36,135 nucleotides of DNA from Neelides folsomi (GCA_034687125.1 JAQGBZ010000520.1:1-36135); one strand, 5' to 3'; numbered from the stretch's first letter, positions 10,801 to 23,629 are shown. Translations and numbers: made by a program. The notes: generated from the letters alone by a model not told the origin.

Positions 10801-13800
10801 GAAGGGAGAAACAATCGGACTCCAAATCCTCGTTGCAAATTACATGAAGGATGAAGTGGAAGCTGACATTGTGGTTTTTAATGAAGATAATGAATTTAAG
10901 TTTGTGATGAAATCCGCAACTAAAGAATTGAAGAAACATGTGAAAGTTCCAAGGTATGGATTTTATATAATTCAATTCCAGAGTTTATTATTCAACTCAA
11001 GAAATTAATCTTCTTGATATTGATTCATAATTGTTAATTTTTTTATCATGTAAATGCTAAATTCTTCACAAATACTTATCTAATAAATTATCTTTGTAAA
11101 TTAATATTTTGATTAATTTGATAAATTGTTTTCGATTTTAAGCAATTCTGTGATTTCCGTCACTTTCTTGATTGTCCCAACAAAGATAGGAACAATTTCT
11201 CTCAAAGCTCGTGGTGTGACTAAAATGGCAGGAGATGCTATTGAGGTAAAATACAAAAATTGAAACTTTCTCAAAATATCTAGCTTTAATGTTTTTAGAA
11301 TAATAATATAATTAAAATTTTGATTCTTTAGGTTCCGCTTATTGTTAAAGGGCCAGGCGAGCGAATTACTAAAAACGAAGCGGCGCTTATCGATCAGCGA
11401 AACGGAAAAACCAACACAATCATGAAAATGGAAGCCAAATTCCCAATGGAACGTGTTGAGGGCGCCGACACTGTGAGAGTTTCAATTATTGGGGATATTC
11501 TCGGACCTGCCATTAAAAATCTTGATAATTTAATTCAACTTCCAGTTGGTGAGTTATTAAGAAATAATTTTAGATATACAAAAACGGTTAATTAACTATT
11601 ATAAATAATATTTATAAATATATTAAGTTCAAATTTATATATTTCAAATCCATAATTTCTTAAATTCAAAGTGTAAAACCTAATAATAAAATTTCAATAA
11701 TTTAATATTATTTATTATTTAAATTAATTTAAAAGGTTGTGGAGAACAAAACATGTTGTATTTCGTCCCAGACATCGTCGTCATGCAATATCTTACGGCC
11801 AAAGGAATGCTCACAAAGGAATTGAAGACCAAATTGACGAGTTATCTTGAAGAAGGATACCAAAGGGAACTTCGTTACAAACGACCAGATGGGTCTTATT
11901 CAGCATTTGGAAACGACGATCAAATGGGATCCACGTGGCTCACGGCTTTTGTGGTCAAATCTTTTGTTGCCGCTATGGAATACATTACAATTGACCAATT
12001 GGTCATTACAGAAGTATGAATAAAAAAATTCAAGATTTAGAATTAAGACACAATGAATTATATTGCCCATTAATTTGGACTTTAGTTAAAAAAATTTTTT
12101 TGATTCTCAGTCTTTGAATTACTTGAAATTAATGCAAGGCGTCCAAGGTGGTTTTGAAGAAAAAGGCCACGTTCTTCATTCAGAGCTCAAAGGCGGAGTT
12201 GGAGATAAAAACATTGGACTGGTATTTAGAGATCTTTACAAGATTCTATTGCTATTATATTTAATTAGTTGTGCTTGTTTAATTTTAATTATTGATATTT
12301 TAAAGGCATTAATAAATTATGGCAATCGATTAATCTTATCACTAAGAATGCAAAACTGAACTATAAAATAGTCTTCTTTTGGTTTTATTTATTAAAATGA
12401 TAAATTATTGTTTCAGACGGCGTATGTGACTTTGACCTTTTTGGAGCTTCCCGCTAGTTACAAGGAGGAGTATGGAGCAGTGACGCGTCGCGGTTTGGAA
12501 TATGTTATGAAAAATTGGGAAAATCTTGAAAAAGACCAATACGTTTCGATACTCACTACTTACATTCTTCATAAGGTTCAAAAAATTATATCAGAAAACT
12601 TTAATTATTGTTCTTAAAACTTTATGTATAATATTAATATATCATTACATTATCATGGATAATTTTCATATTTAAACATTTTATTTTAAATGTGATTATT
12701 AAAATACCCAATAGAATACATTTATTATTAAAAGGAGATTTTCCTTCTTTAATAATTATTACATTTTTTTAATATTATAATAAATGTTAAATTTTTGTTA
12801 AAGGCTAAAGATCCAAGGAAAGACAAAGCCTTCCGTCGTTTAGAAGAATTTTCCAAGAAAGATTCCGCCGGTTTGAAATATTGGAGCGACAGTGTTAATT
12901 CGGATTGTGACGAATGCACTCAAGCTCCTGCCGCTGTCGAAATGACTTCATACGCTCTCTTAATTTACCTAAAAAGGAATATGCTCGGTGAAGCTTTGCC
13001 AGTTGTTAAATGGCTCTTAAAACAACGGAATTCAAATGGAGGATTTCATTCAACACAAGACACTGTAAAGAATTTATTTTTTAAATGTTGAAAATATATA
13101 GTAGAATAATATTACAAAAGGAAACCTAAATGATTAAGTTTCCATCATTTAAAAAAATTAATTTAAGTTTCCACAACAAACCGTCAAATCTGCTTTAAAT
13201 GATTTGATAATTATATGTATAATAGACATTTATAGATATATAATAAATGGCATTTTAAAGGTCGTTGGATTAACCGCACTTGCCAAATTCGCCGCTTTGA
13301 CTTCCTCCAACGTCTCAGATCTCGCCATCCGCATCAAAGAAGGAAAAACAATGGACAGTTTAACACCCAACCAAGAAGTTCTTCGTATCAAAAAAGAGAA
13401 TTTGATCGTCCAACAAGAATTAATTCTCAATCCGACAACTCGCTTCGTTCAATTTGAAGCCGAAGGCGAAGGAATTTCCTTAGTCCAACTCACATGGTCC
13501 TACAACACTGAAGAAACCTCCAAAGGGAAAAACTTCCAACTCAAAACTGACATTGATGGGACGCCGGTGAAATTCGTCCTCAATGTCTGCGCCTCCTATT
13601 TGGCCAGTAATGAATCGAACATGGTCGTAATGGAAATAAATCTCCCGACTGGATATGCCTTCCCTGAAGACGTCACCAAAAACAAAGGAGAAAAAGTGAA
13701 AAGAGCCGATTTGGAAAAATCCGGCCAAACTCTGATGATTTATTTTGAGAAAATGAACGAGACCAAGATTTGCAGTTCTTATACAATCACGAGAGTTCAT

Positions 13801-14034
13801 TTGGCTGCAAATCAAGCTCCCACTTATGTTCTCATTTATGATTATTATGTTCCATCAAAGCGAGAGAGGATTTTTTACAAACCCCCTGTGACGACCGTTT
13901 GCGACCTTTGCGACGACGAGGAATGCAGAAAAAACAACGAATGCAATTCAAATGTCAGAGCGGGAAAACCCGGACAGGCTGATGGAGTTGAGCCAGATCG
14001 AGATGATGGAGAAAGAGTTGCACTGGATCCTTAA
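7825..14034 (+). CDS. Thioester-containing protein (alpha-2-macroglobulin/complement C3 superfamily)
   Basis: Eleven exons: 7825..8497, 8764..10004, 10150..10470, 10607..10953, 11143..11245, 11332..11548, 11736..12013, 12111..12221, 12417..12575, 12804..13064 and 13261..14034. They give 1494 residues with every junction in frame. A signal peptide (about 1-18) is followed by macroglobulin domains ([10 protein letters not shown] near 156; GHWTIEA near 225). A short basic, Gly-rich bait-like segment lies at about 671-695. The A2M signature PETWLWEEI is at 743-751 and [12 protein letters not shown] follows. The intact thioester GCGEQ is at 968-972, then the alpha/alpha toroid and the receptor-binding domain ([10 protein letters not shown]). 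His1083 in [10 protein letters not shown] is at the position of the C3 catalytic histidine, 114 residues after the thioester cysteine. The C-terminal tail holds Cys1451, 1454, 1459 and 1465, as in many invertebrate TEPs. Expected role: a secreted humoral protein that covalently tags microbes or traps proteases. Confidence 0.95.
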
Positions 14035-15386
14035 CTAATCGAATTTGATATTTTTAATTGTTAAATTAATTAAATTTTTATTCAATTTATTGAGTTGATT
14101 TCATTTCTTATTAAATATGGAGCTTTAGCAAAGATATTAATTATTAATTTAACTCTCTTACTCGTAAAAATAACTCTCACTTTTTATTAACTTTCGCTTT
14201 CTAAATGCATATAAATAAATTATATCAAATCTAAACTTGTCAATTTTGGATTATATGAACGTTCTTTCGTAACTTAAGTTAATAATTAACAATAAAGTAT
14301 TAATAATATAATATATTATGTATAATTACTGCTAATTAATATTACTGATTTATTACAATAAAAATAATTAATCGAAATTTATAAAATTACGATTTGGGCT
14401 GTAAAAATGATTCAGATTTATAAACTCAACCTAAACATTTATTAACCAACAAAATAAAAATTGAGTGAATTGGTGACATTAATGAAATTGAGAATATTTA
14501 ATCGATAAAAAATAATTGTAAAGTAATTGAATGATTAACAATAATCTTCCGAATCAACAATATAATAAATTGCATATAAAACTAATTATAATTTTCTTAA
14601 TCTAAAGGTTTTGTACTGTTCCTTTGAATCTTTTGTATGACTATTCTTTATGTATTGTCTGAACGCGATAGCATTAGCTGGCCATTTTAATTTTTTAATA
14701 ATTAAATTTTTACCATGTTTTCTCCTTTATGAAGCAATTAGAAAACCATACTGATCTCTATACCTTTACCTAGATTTCTATAGGTCCAATTGTTAATTAC
14801 AATTTTTATCTTCTTCGAGGAAACATGGTAAATAAAAAAACGAGAGCTAACGGTATGGCAGACAATAAATAAATTACGTAATATTTGGTTATATGTAGGA
14901 TATACCATATTTATAGCCCATTGAAAAAATGAGGACTCTTTAAACTTTTAAACATCCGTCTGTCTGTCTCATCCTTTTTTCGATTTCTCTTTCTTTTTCA
15001 GGTGTCTACCTTTAGTTGAATGTGTAATTTGCTGTTTAAACGAGTCCTACATTAATGTTTATTTAAAAAGTCCAATTTTTGTCAAACTGAATAAAATTTC
15101 ATACTAACTAATACAATTATGTAATATTTATATTAGCAAGTTCTCTACACACAAAATATAAAAAGTACGCATAAAAATCCATTTACCATATTAATGATTT
15201 ATTATTAGGTGTTGGTTTAATCCAAGCGTTATTCATCTCTCGACACATTTACAAAAATATACATGTACCTATAAAGTTACCTTGCATGTGTTGCTCAAAA
15301 ATTATTATTTGTTTTTAACAAAATTTCCGATTTTCTCATGCAATGTAGCCATTTGAATTTTATGCTCAAATCTCCTTTTCAACAAA
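14035..15386. other. Intergenic AT-rich stretch
   Basis: Between the thioester protein and the GT92 gene I see only AT-rich sequence and a short CTGTCTGTCTC simple repeat near 14958. No coding frame, RNA gene or clear mobile element was found. Confidence 0.45.
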
Positions 15387-17873
15387 ATGACAATAAAAAG
15401 TGAAATACTGAGAGGTTTGAAGTTTTTAGCAATTTATTTCACAAAGAAAAAGATCAGTAAATTGATCATTTTAGGAATTTCCATATTTTTAATTATTTAT
15501 ACTCTCCTATACATCCACTCAATAAATACTTCTTACGAATTAAGTCGCCTGTTGGAAAGTGACATAGGCGAAATTGAATTTCCTTCAATAGTTTTGATCA
15601 GAAAGAATTTGTCATTTACTGAAAAACCTTCCGTTCAACCCGATTGGGTTCAAATCCAAAAGGAGGAAATTGATCAAATCCGGAATTTGCCAAAAGTTCC
15701 TTTTATTACTGGGAAGATGTTGGACGGAAGTTTCAGAGTGATTAAAACCAACGACACAATTTGCAATCGATATCCAACACAATTTGATGTCAGATTTGAT
15801 AATCACGATTGGCAGGTCGAAAGAAAAATCTTAAAATTTTGGAAATGTCTTTCACAGATAACAATTTTAATTAATTATTTAAACTAAATTGAAGAGTTTT
15901 TAACAAATTCAGATTTACACGACCAGCAATGGAACGAACTTTTACATTTACAACGCCTATTTGGATTCGCGTCCGTCTAATGGAAGTTTGGTGAGGATGT
16001 TGGGAATGGTTGATCAGATTTTGCCAGTTTCTAATTACAAGGCTTATTGCCAATTTTGGTACAATCACAGGAAACTTCCAATTATAAAAGAAGTAATTAA
16101 CACAAGGGATCAAGGGATTTACATACAACTTTTTTCTTATATTCTTTTAATTGAAGATTAATTAATAAAATATTTTTAATATACAACTTTTTAGAAGCGT
16201 TTAATTTTTATGAAACTTATAATGATAAAAAGTTTTATTCATTTTTGATTTGAAGATGAGCGAAATTTCTCATATGTGGTATCCTCAATGGGGAAATAAA
16301 GATACACTCCGAGCTCTCCAGCCTTATCTCCTTACTTGTCCAATGCCGGTCATTCAAAATTCAAGTGATATAGAAGTAATCATTACACCTTATATCATTA
16401 AAAATAAATAAATGAAGAAATTAATACTTTTAAATGATAATTGATGACTGTTTATTTAATTGTAATTTAGATTCCATATTCTGTCTCATTGGCTGATTCT
16501 CCGTGTATGAATGCCACAACGAATTTGCTCATTTTGAACAACAGACCGAAGACGTTGGATCATCAGAAAAACTTTGCAGTTTGCGTCAAAGGACTTGATT
16601 TCCTTACGGAAGACATCACAGATAAATTGATTGAATGGATTGAACTCATTTCAATTTTGGGAGGAAGTAAAATATTCTTTTATCTTTATGACGCAACGGA
16701 AAATGTCAAAAAGGTCATATTACATTTTTCAATTTTAATCGAAATGAAATATTGATACCTTAAAAAATTTATATTTTAAAATATAAGTATCAATATTAAA
16801 TCTTATCGAGTTTTTGCATGTTCTTTTAATTAGGTTCTTGACTATTATCGAAATAATGGTAAGATTGACGTAACGCTGTTGAGTTTAGCGGGTGGTCAAC
16901 CAAATCTTCCGTTGATGCGTCATGAATATTTTTATGCCCGTGGGATCAACAAGAGGCAGAGTGAAGTTGTGACTTACAACGACTGCTTGTACAGAAATTT
17001 GTACAATTATAAATTCGTAACGCTTCTTGATATTGACGAAGTGAGGTCATCATAAATACTTACATAATTAATTATAACTACCTATGTTATTATTAAGAAA
17101 ATTTAAAAAAATAATTAATTGATTGGTTTACTAACTGGCTTATTTTACAATTAACTAAAGGTTATTGTGCCAATGAGAGAAAAACATTGGAAGGAAATGA
17201 TGATACAAGCTATTAGGGAAAATACAGTCGAACGGACTGCTTATTGTTTTCAAAATATTTATTATTTGGAAGGAACTCTGAAAAAAGATCTTGAAAAAAC
17301 TAAAATTGATCAAGAAGAAATAATCCCTAAATATTTTCATATATTACGAGTAAAAACTAAACTATATAACTTAGAAAACTGATTGTAGGATAGATCGAAT
17401 ATTTTAGCTAAAGTTTAATTATATGAATTAAAATTTTAGCATATCACCAGATCGGTCAATTATACTCGAGAAGGACACTACGTTAAATGTTTTCATAATA
17501 CGAAGCGGGTGATTTTTCTGCATAATCATTTTCCTTTGCAATGTTATACAAAGACCAATAGCACATATTGTTGGCCAGCTTCAATTAATGTAAAAAATTA
17601 TTAAAAAATTTAAAATTTGAAAATTATATTTCTAAAAATAATGCTACCAAATCAATTTTTGATCTTTGTTAGTGATTTATTGAAATTATTTATTTGAAGG
17701 TATTAAACGGTCGTTTGCAACATTACAGAAAAGATTGTGTGACACCTTTGCAAAAACTTTGTGCGACAGAATTTAAAAAGAATTCCGTTGTTGACAAAAC
17801 CGTTTGGAGATTTGGAAATCAACTCAAATCAAAAGTGATAAAGGCTCGGAAAGATTTGGGATTTATAATTTGA
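15387..17873 (+). CDS. Glycosyltransferase family 92 (DUF23) type II membrane protein
   Basis: Eight exons: 15387..15815, 15913..16092, 16256..16375, 16471..16713, 16834..17040, 17161..17349, 17440..17589 and 17700..17873, giving 563 residues; every intron is phase 0. A short cytoplasmic head precedes one membrane helix (about 25-46, KLIILGISIFLIIYTLLYIH), the usual Golgi type II layout. The catalytic domain shows TNFYIYNAYLDSR, HMWYPQWGN, LQPYLLTCP and the metal-binding DIDE at 390-393 (TLLDIDEVIVPM). Near the C-terminus come FHILRH, VNYTREGHYVK and LHNHFPLQC. These match GT92 proteins such as nematode GALT-1, which adds beta-1,4-galactose to core fucose of N-glycans; the exact acceptor here is unknown. 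Several NxS/T sites are present. It converges on the alkaline phosphatase gene. Confidence 0.9.
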
Positions 17874-18473
17874 CAGATTGATTAACATTAACTACATGCT
17901 GTGTTTTGCAATTAGGCAAATATTCTCTTGTAAAATCATTTTAACTAAAGTTCATTTCATTCTTGTCAATCTTTTGTTGATTAATTTAAATATTTTTTAT
18001 GATCAATAATATCTTATTAAATGATGTAGAATAAAAGTAAAAATAAACATTATATTTATTAACTACCTATTAACTATTACAATGAAAATGCTTAAAATCT
18101 GAAGTTGTGACTCCATGCATTTTATCAATGAAACTTTTGACTCTGTTACTCTCTTACATTTAAGCAATTAAGACAATTTAATTAAGATAATGAACCAAAC
18201 ACCTTATTACGTTATCAATGCTTTAAAAATACTTTGGGTTATCTTTTTATTAGAAAACTAAATTGCACAATCGTTAGTATATTAATATTTATTAGGATGA
18301 TTTTATGGCTATATAATTAATAATTGATAATTTAAATATTAAGCAAAATTGTCCTTTGAGTCAAAAAGTCTCAGGAGTCAAAAGTTCCATTGTTAAATTA
18401 CTAATTAATTCGGCAGGCAAATTAAAAGCGTCACAAATTCGGAGAGTCTCCAACTGCATGGTAAAATATGAAA
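17874..18473. other. Convergent 3' region between GT92 and alkaline phosphatase
   Basis: The 600 bp between two convergent stop codons is AT-rich and should contain both 3' UTRs. AATAAA-type signals occur on the plus strand near 18040. Nothing else is recognisable. Confidence 0.4.
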
Positions 18474-20352
18474 TTAATAAAATTTCTTAAATGCAAAAAT
18501 GGCGAGTATTGTGATTAAATGAAGGTAAAAAGATTGAATTCGGAGCCCACGTGACAGAACGTCATTTTCTTCTTTCAAAATTGGTCTCCTTCTATTTAAT
18601 TCGCACGGCCCGGCGTCTTTGTAGGGGCCAATGCACGACGCATAAGCTATGACATAAGCCACGTGGTTTTGCTCATGAACGGTGTGGAACAAATGAGCAA
18701 ATGGTCCTTTTGCATATGCTGCCACATCTTCGCCGCCATGCTTTAAAATATAAAAATATTAAAAAGTTAATTAAAGTTTATATAATTAATTTAGCAAGAT
18801 TATGTTTTTCTCTGATCGTAACGTAGCGGTGAATTTGTTTTTTAATTTACCGTTTCTGACTCTGTCCAATAACCCGCCAAATGCGGCTCATCCCGATCAT
18901 TTTTACTATTATTTAAATTCTTCCATGTTGATGTCGTTTTTAACATTTGGCTCTTGTCATCTGACACTTGAACCCGATGATTTGAAAATCCCGGCCCGTT
19001 GATGTAACTCATCGTCTGATACGCAAATCCTTCTTCAGTAGCCGCAGAAATCCCGCCAATTGGATTCCCCCTCTTGGGATAGCCATTAATAGAAAATGAA
19101 TGAGAATGGTCAGCCGTGACTATAACCAGCGTGTCATCATTAACTTCCTTCAGCGCAGCTTCTATCGCTTTATCAAAGGCCAAAACATCTTCCACAGCCT
19201 TCAAAGCTAAATTGTCATGATGTGCATGATCAATACGCCCTCCTTCCACAATGAGCATAAATCCTGTTCCTTTCCCATTGGCGTCATTGTTCTTTAAAAT
19301 TGTAATGGCAGCTATTGTCATTTCTTCAAGTGTTGGTTCCCGCTTGTTTCCGTTCCGCTTCCGATCCCCATCATAAGAAAGATGATTTGAGGCAAATAAG
19401 CCTAAAACTCTCTCCGTATCAGGTTTTAGCTTCAGGAGAGATTCCCGATCCCGGACAAAGCTAAAAGATTTATTTCTTTTCCTTTGTGTTTCTTCCCATT
19501 CTTTGGCCAAATCTTTCCCATCTGTTCGATTACATGCGGATGAGTCGTTTATAAAAGAACGGAAAACTTGTTCGCCCCCGCCCAGCAAAACATTAATATT
19601 TAGGGGAACTTCTTCTTCCACCATTTGCCTCGCAATGTCTTTACAATTCACCCGGGCTTCTACAGGGATTTTTGAATCACATTCCCAATCTCTGTGCGGA
19701 GTATGGGCGTATGAAGCTGCAGGGGTTGCATGAGTTAGTCGAGTTGTGGTCACAAAGCCAGTTGTTTTCCCTACATCTTGAGCCCATTTGAACAACCCGG
19801 GTAATTTTGAATCGTTTAATACTTCTTGTGATGGGCATTTTCCTTTTTCAATCCGAGCATCGACGCCCACAACATAATAATTCGTTTTTACTCCTGTAAA
19901 TAATGCCGTTCCGGTTCCAGCCGAATCAGCCACCTAAAACATTTTTAATAATCTTTATTATTTAATTTTTACTACATAATTGTTTTTAGATATGATCGTG
20001 GAAGAGTTTCTGTATATTTAATTCAATTATTGAAATGTTTTTTCCAAACTTGTTTATCAACATTGTAAGTTTTGAGAAGTCCAACATTTGGGAAAGATTC
20101 AAAAGAGAGGAATCCTTCTTCTCCTGATTTCCCTGCTTCTTGTCCTTTGAAAATTCTCCCAGCAGTGACCGTGGAAATTCCCATCCCGTCCCCAATAAAG
20201 AGAATGACATTTTGAGCCGAATGGACCAAATTCTTTTGCTTCAACGCTTCCTCAATTCCCTTCGATCCCAATTTATTCCAAAAGTCTTTATGGTTTTCTT
20301 CTTCGTTCACCGCTCCAACGCCAGCGAGAAGAAAGATAAAAAATGCCCTCAT
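18474..20352 (-). CDS. Alkaline phosphatase, probably GPI-anchored
   Basis: Three exons on the minus strand: 20352..20050, 19933..18851 and 18740..18474, giving 550 residues with phase-0 junctions. There is a short signal peptide ([14 protein letters not shown]). The first metal-ligand motif is FIGDGMG with Asp55. The nucleophile Ser105 is in ADSAGTGTA. The ligand set continues with [11 protein letters not shown] and TADHSHSF, and ends with the conserved His463 in HGGEDV. The last about 20 residues are hydrophobic ([15 protein letters not shown]) after a polar stretch, as in GPI-anchor signals. It should hydrolyse phosphomonoesters on the outer face of epithelial cells, using zinc and magnesium. 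A 5' UTR intron (20603..20366) ends 13 bp before the ATG. It appears intact. Confidence 0.94.
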
Positions 20353-20700
20353 GGTTCCTAACGAACTAAATGTAAATACAAGATTAATTTTTAAACTAAA
20401 TAAAAAATATAAGAATAGCACTAATGGTGATTTTTAAAATAAATATAGCTTTTATTCTATGAACTATGATACTTTATTTAACGCTATGTATCATATAAAG
20501 TTTGTATTATATAATAAATGATCTAGACAATAATTTTTTCCAACTTCTATAAAAGTTAATGATTATTTTTTATTACTCATATTTATAGAAATATGACACT
20601 CACTTTATTGTAATTCAACACTTGCAAACCTTGCAATTGTCCTTTTTTCAATTATTCTTCTCAGATTCTAATATTCACATTTCTCTCAAAGTGGCTCTCA

Positions 20701-20735
20701 CAAACTGACGAAGGCAAAAACTCGAGTATTTATTC
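20701..20735 (-). promoter_or_regulatory. Core promoter of the alkaline phosphatase gene
   Basis: On the minus strand a TATA-like GAATAAATAC (20735..20726) lies about 26 bp before TCAGTTTG (20708..20701), which fits the arthropod initiator. A leader exon would run from about 20706 to 20604, where a GTGAGTG donor starts a 5' UTR intron. The intron ends at the TTTAG acceptor at 20367-20366, just before the ATG at 20352. Confidence 0.55.
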
Positions 20736-21509
20736 AATACAAGTTTATGGGGTAATTATTATATCTGCTTGGAAGGTTCGTAGATGAATATTTTAGTTCA
20801 TACAAGAATTGGTATGGATTCTGCTTATATTTTATAAGAGCTATTAAAATGAGTGTGACATCACCAGTCGCTTTTGACAAATGACAGACGTTTTTTAGCA
20901 CATCTCTCAATTCACACAGAGAGAGATTAAATAAATGTTTTCTCTACAGACAGAGCAACTTTTGACTCCTCACTTGCTCGTTAACTCTCAACTATTGAAT
21001 TCATTTGCATATTTAAAGGAAATGATGAGGTTTATTTAAATAAGGAAACCAAATGGTTGCACCTTTGCATTCACTTTTATTTTTTTTATCAAAACTACTT
21101 TATTTTTATTTGATTAAATGTTCACTGTGTTTGTTCAATGAAAAATCACAAAATCACTCTCAATTATGTTTATTTTAACTTTTTATGTAATGACAGGCAT
21201 AATTCAATGAATTTTAATAATTAATAATTAGGCATAAGCTTTTAGTTAATTTGGTACTTTTTGTTATTAAATGTCGCTAATTTTACATTAATTTATGAAG
21301 TCCATTATTGTAATTATTTTGTATGAATTTTATTTTTTATATAATTACTATATTTTTATTTTTAGTGACTCAAAATGGTCAAATTAGAAAAATAATTTAG
21401 CTACTTATACAGAAGGTATTTTAAATATATTTAAGTAATTATACTTATTAAGTAATTGGTTGTATTTGTGCTTATATCAAATTAAATATGATTTTATGTA
21501 TTAAGTAAT

Positions 21510-21925
21510 GTGTAGTGGAGAGAAACTCTTTGTCAGAGTTTTGGAGAGGAACTGAAGGAACTTTTAAGAGTTTGTTGTGCCTCAATAAATCATGTAAATT
21601 GTGTTGAATCCCCCACTGATCCTGTCAATTCTCATTTCTAATATGAGCAGAGATGAAGTTCGAGGTCACGGCGCTCCCTAAGAAATTTATCATTCACGCT
21701 GTTCAAATCTCAACAAGATTGGATTTGAAAGATGCACAAAACCTTACGCATCGTTTTCTTTATGCACTAAACATATTTTAAAAACTTGTATTGGCTTCTT
21801 ATTAGCAAGTATGATCCTGTAATGGAAAGAATGAATTGAATGACAATTTGTGAATAACTTGAATGGTCAAACACTTGAGTTCAAACGTGAGGAAATTAAA
21901 GGTCGTTTAACCACAAGTTATGAAT
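21510..21925 (+). mobile_element. Degenerate Copia-like LTR retroelement remnant
   Basis: A segment starting TGTAGTGGAGAG at about 21511 is more GC-balanced than its surroundings. It contains a poly(A) signal AATAAA (21584-21589) and a leader-like GGTCACGGCGCTCCC (21664-21678). About 130 bp further on, a frame interrupted by three stops (about 21799-21925) reads LNGQTLEFKREEIKGRL. This resembles the Copia/Ty1-type gag region, which typically has an LTLE..KGRL pattern. No protease, integrase or reverse transcriptase segment is present, and no second LTR was found. The element, if real, is dead and mostly deleted. Confidence 0.35.
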
Positions 21926-22118
21926 TTAATTATACTCAATGTATTTTTATTAGCTTTGCTTTAAATCTCATTTAACATCATGGTAGAATCTAAACAAAAT
22001 AAAACATGTTTTAAATAACAAAAAAAATTAACTACAATCCAATTTAAAACTTTTGGGGTGATTCATTAATTTAGATTTTTAATAATTTAAACAATTTTTA
22101 TGGATTTTTACTTTATAG

Positions 22119-22556
22119 TTAAATTCTCCGTGTTGTATTTTTGGCATTCTCTGTTTTATTTTTATCAGGTGCGTTTAATCTTTCCAGTTGTCTCTGACGG
22201 GCCTGTTGACTCCTATTTTCAAAAGTGCCAAAAGATTCCATCCCAGTAGCCCATGGGTTAGTGTAATCATCGTAGTATTCATCTCGAAAGAAATAATCTT
22301 TTCCAATATCATCAATACTATTTGTATTTCTGTTCCAAGGGCCATGGAAATCGTTGAATCCTTTCAGCGGCCTCCATGTGGGTCTTGGAGTGGTTGAACT
22401 TTTATTCTTTTTCTTATACCCGATTCCTCTAGATCCAGGTCCTGACGCTTCCAAATCCATTTGCTCTAAGGCCCTCCCTCGACAATCCATTTCAAACACA
22501 TGGAAAGAGATGAAGAAAAAGAGGAAGCTCAATGTCCCCAAATGACTCCAATGCAT
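22119..22556 (-). CDS. Small secreted protein of unknown function
   Basis: A single uninterrupted frame of 145 residues with an ATG start at 22556. The first about 23 residues form a strong signal peptide (LGTLSFLFFFISFHVF core). The mature part is hydrophilic, with basic runs (YKKKNK), an acidic/aromatic stretch (DYFFRDEYYDDY), two NxS/T sequons in the C-terminal quarter and a closing Thr-Arg-Arg-Ile. It has one cysteine (about residue 25), near the cleavage site. I do not recognise the family. The dibasic sites could suggest a processed peptide precursor, but no amidation signal of a known neuropeptide family is seen. A TATA-like element lies upstream. Confidence 0.6.
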   Translation of the reverse strand: MHWSHLGTLSFLFFFISFHVFEMDCRGRALEQMDLEASGPGSRGIGYKKKNKSSTTPRPTWRPLKGFNDFHGPWNRNTNSIDDIGKDYFFRDEYYDDYTNPWATGMESFGTFENRSQQARQRQLERLNAPDKNKTENAKNTTRRI

Positions 22557-23629
22557 CTTTTGTTACTCACACACTTCTCTAGATCTTTCAATGGGAACTT
22601 GTGATGTGAGATGTAAATTGGAGTTTCTCTTTCAGTCGAGGAAGACTTTCTATTCTTATATTGATTCTTATTATCCTTTTATGTATTTATGTATTGCTAA
22701 CTCATTATTATTTTATTATACCATAATATGGTATATTGTACCCTGTACATTTAGTGTGTGTACATTTTGATGCCTTGCTTTTGATAAAACTTTGATAATT
22801 CATATCTTTACTGCATGCTTATTGTTAGCACATATAAATAGTAGTTATTTCTATTTGTAAGTATGCATTTTAAAGATTAGTAAAAGTTTTATGGATGTAT
22901 ATTTGTAATTTAAAGATATTATAAATATCTAATAAAAATAACTAATATAGTAATGTATTATGGGTATAAAGGACATCAATTTTAATTTATTTAAGCTTTC
23001 ACTTATTATTAGATCCAATTAATGATTGTTTAGCCTTCAGATTCATTATTGTGCCTTGGGGTCGAAATTGAGAGTTATTGTCCTCTTGGGATATGAATAC
23101 GAGTTGATGAAAAGAATAATTGAGGATAATTGATGGATAATATATAAAAATCAAATTGTTGGGAATTGTAAGATATACTCGATTTACTCATTTACTCACT
23201 ACAATATAATATAAAATAATCACAGTAATTTATCACATTGTCATTATTTTTAAAGCTAATGGATATAAAGGATAGACCATCCATTATTAATAGACAATAA
23301 GAAAAAACTTGAATGTCATATACATTTATGATGTATGAATATGATATGATACAAACACATGCAAAATATAAAATAACCGCAAAGCAAAAGTTTAGCACAC
23401 ATTCACACATCTCGGAGATTGGACTGGGAAATGAGAGAATTTTATTTCATTTGCGTATAAATCCTGCTTACTCCAAGCGCAATCTTTGAATCTCTTAATG
23501 AAGTTAAAGTTAAGAAAATATTATTGTATTTAATCTTAAATATATAGTAAATGTAACAATTAACGATCATCCACATTATTCACATTAATTGCAAGTTCTG
23601 AGGTAAAATCTTAAATTGAAATATTTAAA
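22557..23629. other. Divergent intergenic region
   Basis: This separates two divergent genes and should hold both promoters. A TATA-like GTATAAAT near 23455 could serve the F-box/E2 gene. An inverted repeat TATACCAT-AAT-ATGGTATA lies at 22717-22735. No coding frame is supported. Confidence 0.4.
22653..22660 (-). promoter_or_regulatory. Possible TATA box of the small secreted protein gene
   Basis: On the minus strand the sequence is TATAAGAA, about 100 bp before the ATG at 22556. It supports the small frame being a transcribed gene, but AT-rich DNA gives frequent chance matches. Confidence 0.3.

Larger units (their letters stand above)
20353..22118. other. Intergenic region with alkaline phosphatase leader and retroelement scrap
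   Basis: The left part holds the leader exon, 5' UTR intron and promoter of the alkaline phosphatase gene. The middle part (about 21510-21925) carries a decayed retroelement-like segment. The remainder is AT-rich with no supported gene. Confidence 0.4.

Noticed and set aside
22717..22735. Inverted repeat TATACCAT-AAT-ATGGTATA as an operator or hairpin
   Set aside because: Short AT-rich palindromes are common by chance here, and TATACCAT recurs near 14900 without an inverted partner; no functional context.
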